This document shows positions 19,257-27,431 of a DNA stretch of 54,143 bases, in pieces (within the stretch, counting starts at the first letter, position 1; every line of letters begins with the position of its first letter). The notes under the pieces are model-generated. The model was not told the origin of the DNA. It did no database searches and was given only the letters and a program-made list of their open reading frames with translations. The translations under genes and the position numbers were made by a program. This stretch comes from an uncultured Oscillospiraceae bacterium (lineage in GTDB: Bacteria; Bacillota; Clostridia; Oscillospirales; Ruminococcaceae). Location: the NCBI GenBank assembly GCA_934466475.1, contig CAKSLI010000013.1, positions 1 through 54,143 on the forward strand, read 5' to 3'.

Positions 19257-20003
19257 ATGCTTACAGAAGAACGCCATCAGATAATAACCGACACAGTGAA
19301 CAGCCGCAAGAGCGTGACAATAAACGATCTTTGCAGGATATTGAACGTTTCCGGCTCCACGGTGAAAAGAGATCTGAATATTCTCGCAGAAGCGGGAAAA
19401 ATAACAAAGGTACGTGGCGGTGCGATGTCCGTCAGCGAGGGGTTCTCGGCGATTGAAAAGAACGTTGAAGAAAAGGCGTCAATATGCACAGCCGAAAAGG
19501 AGGCGATCGCGGCGTATGCGGCGTCGCTTGTGGAAAGCGGCGACTTCGTATTCATAGACGCAGGAACCACTACCGAAAAGATGATCGACCACCTGCCGCA
19601 GAAGGACGTCACATTCGTGACCAACGGCTTCATTCACGCGAAGAAGCTGGCGCAGAGGAACTTCAAGGTGTTCATCACCGGCGGCGAGATAAAAGCCTCA
19701 ACCGAGGCGATAGTCGGCGCTGAGTGCGTTCTCACGCTGAAGAACTACAACTTCACCAAGTGCTTCATGGGAACAAACGGAATTTCCCTCACCGCGGGCT
19801 TCACAACCCCGGACGTGAACGAAGCCCGCGTAAAGGCGGCGGCGATAGAGAGCAGCCGGAAGGCGTTCGTGCTCGCCGATCACTCGAAATTCGACGAGAT
19901 AAGCTCCGCGACATTCGCCCAGCTCAACAAGGCGAGCATAATCACAGACACGCTTGCCAACCGGAAATTCGCCGCCTACACACTTATCAAGGAGGTCTTG
20001 TAA
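19257..20003 (+). CDS. fruR: DeoR-family transcriptional regulator (FruR type)
   Basis: 248 residues from the ATG at 19257, which follows AAGAGGAAAAGACA; the longer frame has no ribosome site. The N-terminal winged helix (VTINDLCRILNVSGSTVKRD, about 19-40) carries the DeoR signature, followed by KVRGGAM and a sugar-phosphate sensor domain with FIDAGTTTEKMIDHL and TNGF motifs. Regulators in this position usually repress fru genes and are released by fructose-1-phosphate. fruK starts two bases after its stop, so the regulator is part of the operon it presumably controls. Confidence 0.9.
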   Translation: MLTEERHQIITDTVNSRKSVTINDLCRILNVSGSTVKRDLNILAEAGKITKVRGGAMSVSEGFSAIEKNVEEKASICTAEKEAIAAYAASLVESGDFVFIDAGTTTEKMIDHLPQKDVTFVTNGFIHAKKLAQRNFKVFITGGEIKASTEAIVGAECVLTLKNYNFTKCFMGTNGISLTAGFTTPDVNEARVKAAAIESSRKAFVLADHSKFDEISSATFAQLNKASIITDTLANRKFAAYTLIKEVL

Positions 20004-20004
20004 A

Positions 20005-20907
20005 ATGGTTTATACAGTAACATTCAATCCCGCCGTTGACTACATCGTGCGGACAAAGCAGCTCACCCCGGGAGCCACCAACCGCTCCGAAAGCGAGGAG
20101 ATATTCTTCGGCGGCAAGGGCATAAACGTTTCGATAGTTCTCAGCGAGCTGGGAATAAAGTCAAAGGCGCTCGGTTTCGTTGCCGGCTTCACCGGAGAGG
20201 CGATAGAAAAGGGCGTTGCCGAAAAGAACATCGACGCGGAGTTCGTCCACCTTGAAAAGGGCTTCTCACGGATCAACGTGAAGATAAAGTCCGGCGAGGA
20301 AACCGAGCTCAACGGTCAGGGACCCGATATCCCGCAGGAAGCGGTAGACCAGCTTTTCGCAAAGCTTGACGAGCTTAAGGACGGCGATACGCTGGTGCTG
20401 GCAGGAAGCATTCCGGCTTCGCTCCCCTCCGATATATACGAGAGGATACTCGAACGCCTTGACGGCAGGAATATCTGCACGGTAGTGGACGCAACAAAGG
20501 ATCTTCTGCTGAAGGTGCTGAAATACAGGCCGTTCCTCATCAAGCCGAACAATTTCGAGCTCGGCGAGATATTCGGCGTGGAGCTCCGCACCACTGACGA
20601 GATAATCGAGTACGCCGGAAAGCTCCGGGAAATGGGCGCGCAGAACGTGCTCATCTCCATGGCGGGGGACGGCGCGGTGCTCCTTGACGAGAACGGAAAG
20701 ACCCACGTCTGCGGCGTATGCAGGGGCACGGTAAAGAATTCGGTAGGCGCGGGAGATTCCATGGTGGCTGGCTTCATTGCCGGCTGCGAAAAGGGCGGCT
20801 ACGAATACGCACTGAAGCTCGGAACAGCCTCCGGCGGTGCAACGGCATTCTCGGACGGACTGGCAACGGCTGAAAAAATAGAAGAACTCATAAAGCAATT
20901 AGGATAG
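20005..20907 (+). CDS. fruK: 1-phosphofructokinase
   Basis: 300 residues from the ATG at 20005, after AAGGAGGTCTTGTAAA. It is a PfkB/ribokinase-fold enzyme: TFNPAVDYIV at the start, GGKGINVSIVLSELG near 37-51, and NSVGAGDSMVAGF with the catalytic Asp251 in GAGD. It phosphorylates fructose-1-phosphate (the product of FruA) to fructose-1,6-bisphosphate with ATP, feeding glycolysis. It lies between fruR and fruA. Confidence 0.95.
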   Translation: MVYTVTFNPAVDYIVRTKQLTPGATNRSESEEIFFGGKGINVSIVLSELGIKSKALGFVAGFTGEAIEKGVAEKNIDAEFVHLEKGFSRINVKIKSGEETELNGQGPDIPQEAVDQLFAKLDELKDGDTLVLAGSIPASLPSDIYERILERLDGRNICTVVDATKDLLLKVLKYRPFLIKPNNFELGEIFGVELRTTDEIIEYAGKLREMGAQNVLISMAGDGAVLLDENGKTHVCGVCRGTVKNSVGAGDSMVAGFIAGCEKGGYEYALKLGTASGGATAFSDGLATAEKIEELIKQLG

Positions 20908-20930
20908 GCTACGGGAAACAGGAGGATAAT

Positions 20931-22856
20931 ATGAGAATAGTTGACCTGCTGAGCAAGGAAAGCATTCTCCTTGGCGGCGCACCACAGAACAAATCCGAAG
21001 CAATAGACATGCTTATCGACCTCCAGGTAAAGGGAGGAAAAATAGCGGACAGGGAAGCCTACAAGAAAGGCATACTCGCCCGCGAGGAAATGAGCTCCAC
21101 CGCAGTCGGAGAGGGTATCGCGATCCCGCACGCAAAGAGCGAAGCGGTAAAGGCTCCCTCGCTTGCGGCGATGACGGTTCCGCAGGGCGTTGACTACCAG
21201 GCAATGGACGATGAGCCCTCAAACCTGCTGTTTATGATAGCCGCTCCGAACAACGGCGACGTTCACCTTGAGGTGCTGTCGAGGCTGATGACCCTGCTCA
21301 TGGACGAGGATTTCCGGGCAAAGCTGCTTGCGGCAAAGGATACGGACGAATTCCTCGCGGCAATAGACGCGGCTGAGACAGAGAAGTACCCTGACGAGCC
21401 AAAGGCGGAAAAGCCCGCGGAATCCGGCTACAAGGTGCTGGCAGTCACCGCCTGCCCCACCGGTATCGCACACACCTACATGGCGGCGGAGGCTCTCGAA
21501 AAGGCGGGAAAGCGCCTGGGTATCTCCATAAAGGTGGAGACCAACGGCTCCGGCGGCGCAAAGAATATCCTCACGCCGGAGGAGATCGAGAAGTGCGACG
21601 GAATCATCGTTGCGGCTGACAAATCCGTAGAAATGGCGCGGTTCAACGGCAAAAAGGTCATCGCGACCAAGGTTTCGGACGGTATCAAGATCCCGGACGA
21701 GCTCATTCAGCGCATTGAAAAGGGCGACGCTCCGGTTTATCATCACGAGGGCGGAAGCAGCTCCGCTTCTTCCCCCGCGGCAAACGAGAGCTTCGGCAGG
21801 AAGCTGTACAAGCACCTGATGAACGGCGTTTCCAACATGCTTCCGTTCACCGTTGCAGGCGGTATCTTCATCGCGCTGGCATTCCTGATAGACACGATCG
21901 CAGGCGCTCCGCAGGACGACAGCTTCGGTACGTTCACGGCTGCTGCGGCATTCTTCAAGACGATAGGCGGCTTCGCGTTCAACTTCATGATTCCGGTGCT
22001 CGCCGGATATATCGGCAAGAGTATCGCTGACCGCCCCGGCTTCCTTGTAGGTCTGGTGGGAGGCTATCTCGCTACCACAGGCTCCACATTCGACAATATC
22101 GCGGGCGTGGACGCTATCCCCTCCGGATTCCTCGGGGCGCTGCTGGCAGGCTTTGCAGGAGGCTTCATAATGCTCGGCATTGAGAAGCTCTGCGACCACA
22201 TGCCGAAAGCCCTCAACGGAATCAAGCCGGTGCTCATCTATCCGCTTGCCGGTCTGGGAATTATCGCAGTGGTAATGTGCGCGGTAAATCCGTTCATGGG
22301 CATGATAAACACCGCTATCTCAGATTTCCTCTCCAACATGGGCGAAAGCAGCAAGGTCGTCCTGGGAGTTGTCCTCGGCGCGATGATGTCCATTGATATG
22401 GGCGGTCCGTTCAACAAGGCGGCTTATGTATTCGGCACGGCGGCTATCGCCTCCGGAAACTACGACATCATGGCGGCGGTAATGATAGGCGGAATGGTTC
22501 CCCCAATCTCCATTGCACTGTCCACAACGTTCTTCAAGAACTGCTGGACGGAGGAGGAGCGCAAGAGCGGCCCCGTGAACTACATCATGGGTCTGAGCTT
22601 CATCACCGAGGGCGCTATCCCCTACGCAGCGGCTGACCCGCTGAGAGTTATCCCCGCATGCATGGTGGGCGCAGGTCTGGCAGGCGGACTTTCCATGGCG
22701 TTCAACTGCACGCTTATGGCTCCCCACGGCGGTATATTCGTATTCGCGGTGGTAGGCAACTGGCTGATGTACCTCGTGGCTCTGGCGGCAGGCTCCGTTG
22801 CAGGAATGTTCATGCTGGCGCTCCTGAAGAAGAAAAAGACGCAGCCCGTGAAGTGA
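20931..22856 (+). CDS. fruA: Fructose-specific PTS enzyme IIABC
   Basis: 641 residues with domains in A-B-C order. EIIA (1-150) has the phosphorylated His67 in IAIPHAKSE. EIIB (about 166-265) has Cys175 in TACPTGIAHTY. EIIC (about 290-635) has about nine membrane helices. The protein imports fructose and phosphorylates it at C1 using phosphate passed from PEP through Enzyme I and HPr, both encoded just downstream. Ribosome site AGGAGGATAAT. Confidence 0.96.
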   Translation: MRIVDLLSKESILLGGAPQNKSEAIDMLIDLQVKGGKIADREAYKKGILAREEMSSTAVGEGIAIPHAKSEAVKAPSLAAMTVPQGVDYQAMDDEPSNLLFMIAAPNNGDVHLEVLSRLMTLLMDEDFRAKLLAAKDTDEFLAAIDAAETEKYPDEPKAEKPAESGYKVLAVTACPTGIAHTYMAAEALEKAGKRLGISIKVETNGSGGAKNILTPEEIEKCDGIIVAADKSVEMARFNGKKVIATKVSDGIKIPDELIQRIEKGDAPVYHHEGGSSSASSPAANESFGRKLYKHLMNGVSNMLPFTVAGGIFIALAFLIDTIAGAPQDDSFGTFTAAAAFFKTIGGFAFNFMIPVLAGYIGKSIADRPGFLVGLVGGYLATTGSTFDNIAGVDAIPSGFLGALLAGFAGGFIMLGIEKLCDHMPKALNGIKPVLIYPLAGLGIIAVVMCAVNPFMGMINTAISDFLSNMGESSKVVLGVVLGAMMSIDMGGPFNKAAYVFGTAAIASGNYDIMAAVMIGGMVPPISIALSTTFFKNCWTEEERKSGPVNYIMGLSFITEGAIPYAAADPLRVIPACMVGAGLAGGLSMAFNCTLMAPHGGIFVFAVVGNWLMYLVALAAGSVAGMFMLALLKKKKTQPVK

Positions 22857-22890
22857 TCCATTCGATAGAACAAAGAAAGAGAAATAAAAT

Positions 22891-22912
22891 CCCGGGGACA
22901 TAAGCCCCCGGG
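22891..22912 (+). other. GC-rich intercistronic stem-loop between fruA and HPr
   Basis: CCCGGGG / CCCCGGG stem with a loop of about eight bases. The following sequence is A-rich with a T-run 15 bases later, so it may be a partial terminator or an mRNA processing/stability element that sets HPr/EI levels apart from fruA. Confidence 0.5.
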
Positions 22913-22948
22913 AACCACAAAAATCTATTTTTAAAGGAGAGTATCATC

Positions 22949-23215
22949 ATGGTAACAAAGACAGTAACAGTAAAGAACGCACAGGGACTCCACATGCGCC
23001 CGGCAGGCATCCTCGCAGCTGAGATGAAGAAGTTCGCAGGCTGCACCGTGACCCTCAAGACCACGGAAAAGACCGCAAAGGCTTCCGCCGTAATGCAGAT
23101 AATGGCGGCGGGCATCAAGTGCGGCACCCAGGTGGAGATCACCGCGGACGGCGAAAACGAGCAGGCAGCTCTCGACAAGGCAGTCGAGCTGTTCGAAAGC
23201 GGATTCGGAGAGTAA
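22949..23215 (+). CDS. ptsH: Phosphocarrier protein HPr
   Basis: 88 residues. QGLHMRPAG contains the phosphorylated His15. It carries phosphate from Enzyme I to EIIA. The usual regulatory-site context KSIMGVMSLG reads KASAVMQIMAAG here; the best ungapped local alignment puts Ala47 where Ser46 of Bacillus HPr sits, with a Ser one residue earlier. HPr kinase control may therefore be altered or shifted. The ribosome site AAAGGAGAGTATCATC precedes the ATG. Confidence 0.94.
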   Translation: MVTKTVTVKNAQGLHMRPAGILAAEMKKFAGCTVTLKTTEKTAKASAVMQIMAAGIKCGTQVEITADGENEQAALDKAVELFESGFGE

Positions 23216-23243
23216 TTCTCCGTTACAGAAAGTGGGGGTAACT

Positions 23244-24878
23244 ATGAAGAAGTTTTCCGGAAAGGGCGTGTACAGCGCCGTAGCTATCGGTAAGATATCC
23301 GTATTCAGAAAGCGGGACGTTTCAGTCACCCGCACTCATATCACAGACGCCGCCGCAGAGCTTGAGCGTGTGGAGCAGGCAAAGCAGAAAGCCGCCGGAC
23401 AGCTTCAGGCGATATACGACAAGGCTCTCAGGGAGGTCGGCGAGACCAACGCGCAGATCTTCGAGATACACATGATGATGCTGGACGACGAGGACTACAA
23501 CGACTCCATACGCAGCATAATCGAGACCCAGTCGGTCAACGCGGAGTACGCGGTCGCAGTCACCGCGGACAACTTCTCCGAGATGTTCGCTTCCATGGAG
23601 GACCCGTATATGCAGGCTCGCTCCGCTGATGTGCGGGACATCTCCAACCGGCTCATCGCGAACCTCACCGGAACGGCTTCCGATGGTGCTTCCGGCGTGG
23701 ACAAGATGATAGTCTGCGCCGAGGACTTAGCCCCCAGCGAGACCGTGGCGCTCGACAAGGACAAGGTACTGGCGTTCGTCACTGCAAAGGGCTCCAGCAA
23801 TTCCCACACCGCGATACTCGCACGTAACATGAACATTCCCGCCGTAATAGGCGCGGGGGACGAGTTCCTGAGCTCCATAACGGACGGTCAGACCGCGGTG
23901 GTGGACGGCTACACCGGCGAGATATTCCTCGACCCGGACGAGGAAACGATCGCGAAATACTCCAGGAAGCGTGAAGCGGACGAGGAGAAAAAGCGTCTGC
24001 TCCAGGAGCTGAAAGGCAAGGAGAACGTCACCCTTGACGGCAGGAAAATAAACATCTTCGCGAACATCAGCGGAACCGACAATATAGGCGCAGTCCTGCT
24101 GAATGACGCAGGCGGCATAGGGCTTTTCCGCAGCGAGTTCCTGTATCTTGAGAACACCGATTTCCCTACAGAAGATCAGCAGTTCCAGGCATACAAGCGC
24201 GTGCTTGAAAGCATGGCGGGAAAGAAAGTAGTTATCCGCACGCTGGATATCGGTGCAGACAAGCAGGTGGACTATTTCGGACTGAAAAAGGAGGAGAATC
24301 CGGCGCTCGGCTTACGCGCGATAAGGATATGCCTCACGCGTCCGGAGATATTCAGGACTCAGCTCCGCGCGCTGTACCGCGCCTCCGTTTTCGGGAATCT
24401 CGCGATAATGTTCCCGATGATAACCAGCGTCCGCGAGGTGGAGCGTATAAAGTCGATCTGCGACGAGGTAAAGCAGGAGCTCCGCAGCGAGGGCATTGAG
24501 TACTCCGACAAGGTGGAGCTGGGTATCATGATAGAGACCCCGGCGGCTGCGATAATCAGCGACCAGCTTGCTCCGCTGGTGGATTTCTTCAGCGTAGGCA
24601 CCAACGACCTCACGCAGTACACACTGGCGTGCGACCGCCAGAATCCCGATATCGAGGAATTCATAGACACCCACCACGAGGCGGTGCTCCGTCTGATAGA
24701 GATGTCCGCTGAAAACGCCCACAAGAACGGCGCGTGGATAGGAATATGCGGCGAGCTTGCAGCGGACACCACGCTCACCGAGCGTTTCCTGCGCATGGGA
24801 ATAGACGAGCTTTCGGTTTCCGCTCCGTTCGTGCTTAAAGTCAGGGACGCGGTCCGGAAAATCGACCTCAGCAAATAA
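23244..24878 (+). CDS. ptsI: PTS Enzyme I (PEP-protein phosphotransferase)
   Basis: 544 residues from the ATG at 23244; a GTG at 23232 is a weaker alternative. The N-terminal HPr-binding helical domain, the swivelling phosphohistidine domain with His188 in SSNSHTAI, and the C-terminal PEP-binding barrel (FRSEFLYL, PALGLRAIR, GIMIETPAAA, FSVGTNDLTQY, ICGEL) are complete. It takes phosphate from PEP and gives it to HPr. It starts 28 bases after ptsH and ends the operon. Confidence 0.97.
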   Translation: MKKFSGKGVYSAVAIGKISVFRKRDVSVTRTHITDAAAELERVEQAKQKAAGQLQAIYDKALREVGETNAQIFEIHMMMLDDEDYNDSIRSIIETQSVNAEYAVAVTADNFSEMFASMEDPYMQARSADVRDISNRLIANLTGTASDGASGVDKMIVCAEDLAPSETVALDKDKVLAFVTAKGSSNSHTAILARNMNIPAVIGAGDEFLSSITDGQTAVVDGYTGEIFLDPDEETIAKYSRKREADEEKKRLLQELKGKENVTLDGRKINIFANISGTDNIGAVLLNDAGGIGLFRSEFLYLENTDFPTEDQQFQAYKRVLESMAGKKVVIRTLDIGADKQVDYFGLKKEENPALGLRAIRICLTRPEIFRTQLRALYRASVFGNLAIMFPMITSVREVERIKSICDEVKQELRSEGIEYSDKVELGIMIETPAAAIISDQLAPLVDFFSVGTNDLTQYTLACDRQNPDIEEFIDTHHEAVLRLIEMSAENAHKNGAWIGICGELAADTTLTERFLRMGIDELSVSAPFVLKVRDAVRKIDLSK

Positions 24879-24882
24879 ATTT

Positions 24883-24911
24883 AAGGGGGCAGGCGATGAG
24901 CCTGTCCCCTT
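24883..24911 (+). terminator. Terminator of the fru-pts operon
   Basis: AAGGGGGCAGGC / GCCTGTCCCCTT stem with a five-base loop just after the ptsI stop, followed by a T-containing tail. Confidence 0.8.
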
Positions 24912-25060
24912 CAGTCTTTCATAAAAAGGCGTAACCTTACTATTGGTTAAAATTATGCGGCTGTCTGGCTAATTATTTACCTAACTAAAACAAAAGCAAC
25001 AAAAACAATACGCTGCATATGTTTATTGTTACAATTTTTATGGCAGGCTCTGTATAAATA

Positions 25061-25089
25061 TTGAAAGTCATTCTGAAAAGTGATATAAT
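25061..25089 (+). promoter_or_regulatory. Promoter of the glycosyltransferase trio
   Basis: TTGAAA (25061-25066), 17-base spacer, TATAAT (25084-25089). The preceding 24912-25060 is AT-rich with no gene. Confidence 0.85.
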
Positions 25090-25150
25090 TAATATATTTC
25101 TGAACACGATAACAGAAGTTAAAATATAATTTTTTCAGTGAGGTAACTGA

Positions 25151-25873
25151 ATGGCTATAAGTGCAGTGCTCCTTGCTTACAAGGAAGCTGAAAATTTAAA
25201 GGTGCTTCTTCCGCAGATAACGGAACAGCTTAACGGAACAGGGGAAACCTACGAAATAATAATAGTCGATACCGCGGAGCCGCTGGATAATACCGCAGAA
25301 GTGTGCGCACAGTTCGGAGCGCGCTATGTGAACCAGCGTTATCCTGCTTTCGGGGGAGCTTTCCGCACAGGCATAGAGGAAGCACGGTATGATAAGTTCC
25401 TGATAATGGACAGCGACGGCTCCCATGACCCGAAATATATTCCGGATATCTACCGCAAATTCACGGAGGGCGCGGATATAGTCATCGGCTCGCGCTATAC
25501 CAGGGGCGGAGTCACGAATGACGCAAAGTCGTCGATAGTTATGTCAAAGATACTGAATACCGTATTTCGCGTAATCACCGGCATAAAGGCAAAGGACATT
25601 TCAACGGATTTCAGAATGTACGATACGGCACAGCTGAAAAAGGTCGAGCTCACCTGCCGTAACTATGACGTACTCCAGGAAGTACTTATGAAGATGAAAA
25701 TAAACAATCCCGGAATGGTCGTCAGGGAGATACCAATTTCCTTTAACAAGCGCCTTTACGGCGAGTCCAAGCGCAGACTCATTCCGTTTATAATGGGGTA
25801 CATAAAGACTATGTTCAAGCTGATAGGTCTTCGCATTTCATGCATCGGCAGAAAGCGGGGCGGCAATGTCTGA
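25151..25873 (+). CDS. GT2 family glycosyltransferase (polyprenyl-phosphate sugar synthase-like)
   Basis: 240 residues. The GT-A fold of dolichyl-phosphate-mannose-synthase type is visible: SAVLLAYKEAENL at the start, YEIIIVDTAEPLDNT, FGGAFRTGIEEA, and the metal-binding MDSDGSHDP. No multi-helix membrane domain follows, only a weakly hydrophobic C-terminus. Family members transfer a sugar from a nucleotide donor to polyprenyl phosphate, making the lipid-linked donor used by GT-C enzymes. Two GT-C-like genes follow directly, so this is their likely donor synthase. Overlaps the next gene by eight bases. Confidence 0.85.
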   Translation: MAISAVLLAYKEAENLKVLLPQITEQLNGTGETYEIIIVDTAEPLDNTAEVCAQFGARYVNQRYPAFGGAFRTGIEEARYDKFLIMDSDGSHDPKYIPDIYRKFTEGADIVIGSRYTRGGVTNDAKSSIVMSKILNTVFRVITGIKAKDISTDFRMYDTAQLKKVELTCRNYDVLQEVLMKMKINNPGMVVREIPISFNKRLYGESKRRLIPFIMGYIKTMFKLIGLRISCIGRKRGGNV

Positions 25874-27431
25874 AAAAAAGGGATTCTGGGCAGAAAACCG
25901 GCTGTACCTGATCATCTGGGCGGCGGCGTCGCTTTTCCTTGCGGTATATCTGCTACCGCCGTTCAACGCGGATCTTATAAATTATGACAGCGCGTACCAG
26001 TACTGGCTGACCAGAAACAGCCTGGAAAAGATATGGCAGCTTATTCCTACGGATTACAGCCCGCCTCTCTATGCGATACTGCTGAAATTCTGGACCATGG
26101 CATTCGGAGAGACTCTCGCGGCGATGAGGGCTTTTGCGCTTGTGCCGCTGTGCGGAATGCTGTTTCTTGCGGCATTCCCGATACGCAGGGCTTTCGGCGG
26201 AAAGGCGTCTGTGCTCTGCACCGTATTCTTTTCGTTTTCTTCGGTGAATTTCATAATCGTCCCGGAGATACGCCCGGCAACTCTCGCGTATTTTCTTGTG
26301 ACCGCCGCCGCGATATACAGCTATCTGGCGCTGTTTAACGACAGCAGATATGCCTATGTCTGCTTCACGGTGTTTTCAGTGCTTGCAATGTATACTCACA
26401 ATGTCGGGATGCTTGCGGCGCTGTCGTTCTATATCTGTGCGTTCTTTACCGCGCTTGCCCGGAGAAAGTTCCGGTGTGCCGTTAAATTCGTTATCAGCGG
26501 AGTGATAAGCGCAGTGTGCTATATCCCATGGCTTGTGGTGGTGATACAGCAGTTCAGCAATGTACAGGATCACTACTGGTCAAGCGGGCTTTCATCGGTG
26601 CGCCAGCTGTACGACTGGACAATAGGCGTGAATTTTGCGGGATTCCTCAGCGGAGTGATAATCCCTGCTGCGGCGATGATAGCAATTATATCCGCGCTGT
26701 GCTCACGCAGAGTCCGCGAAAAACTTGTGCAGCTCAAGAGCCTGTCGGATTTCCGGAGGGCTGCCGCTGCGCGGTTCAGGGAGCCTGCTGCAAAGACAGT
26801 ATACGTTATTCTGATGTATGTTACTCCTATTATTGCGCTGCTGCTGTTTGCGCTTCTGGTACACCCGATAATTGTTCCGCGGTACTTCTATATTTTCTGC
26901 GGCACCGGTCTTATGATGATAGCCGCCGGATTCTCGCAGCTGAGCGGAAAGGCTGGCATAGCGGTGCTTTCTGCGCTGACTGTGGTCAGCTTCACCATAA
27001 GCGCGGTTGACCTCGGCAGGGAAATAAAGGCGTCAGATTTCCCGGAAATGCTGGAGTATATCAGGGAATCAGCACCGGAGCAGGATATCGCGTTCCTCCA
27101 TGCGCATGAATGGACGCTGGGGATAATGATGTACTACTTCCCGGAGGCAAAGCACTATATTTCAGACGACACCTGGTGCGTGCTCACGACATTTGACGCA
27201 TTCCCGGCTGAGGTCGTGAATATCGGAAAATATGAGGATATTTCGGAATACGAGAGCGGAGTGTTCCTGTTTGAGGATACTTTTGTAAACGAATCACGCA
27301 CGGTAAGCTCCGTATTCACTGAGAGCGGGAAATACAGCGTCGAGGAGATAGGCTTCTATTCTGAACCGTACTCAATGAAGCAAAAATGGAGATTACTATA
27401 TGTCACATCAGTCGATCAGGACGTTTCTTAA
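25866..27431 (+). CDS. Membrane glycosyltransferase, GT39/ArnT-like (copy 1)
   Basis: 521 residues with about 11-12 hydrophobic helices. The first outward loop carries NADLINYDSAYQYWL, with the acidic residue typical of GT-C active sites, followed by DYSPPLYAILLKFW and EIRPATLAYF. The C-terminal 130 residues form an extracytoplasmic domain (FLHAHEWTLGIMMYYFP, DDTWCVLTTFDAFP). GT-C enzymes use polyprenyl-phosphate sugars to glycosylate lipids, polymers or proteins outside the membrane. It is a tandem paralogue of the next gene with identical length. The acceptor is unknown. Confidence 0.8.
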   Translation: MSEKKGFWAENRLYLIIWAAASLFLAVYLLPPFNADLINYDSAYQYWLTRNSLEKIWQLIPTDYSPPLYAILLKFWTMAFGETLAAMRAFALVPLCGMLFLAAFPIRRAFGGKASVLCTVFFSFSSVNFIIVPEIRPATLAYFLVTAAAIYSYLALFNDSRYAYVCFTVFSVLAMYTHNVGMLAALSFYICAFFTALARRKFRCAVKFVISGVISAVCYIPWLVVVIQQFSNVQDHYWSSGLSSVRQLYDWTIGVNFAGFLSGVIIPAAAMIAIISALCSRRVREKLVQLKSLSDFRRAAAARFREPAAKTVYVILMYVTPIIALLLFALLVHPIIVPRYFYIFCGTGLMMIAAGFSQLSGKAGIAVLSALTVVSFTISAVDLGREIKASDFPEMLEYIRESAPEQDIAFLHAHEWTLGIMMYYFPEAKHYISDDTWCVLTTFDAFPAEVVNIGKYEDISEYESGVFLFEDTFVNESRTVSSVFTESGKYSVEEIGFYSEPYSMKQKWRLLYVTSVDQDVS

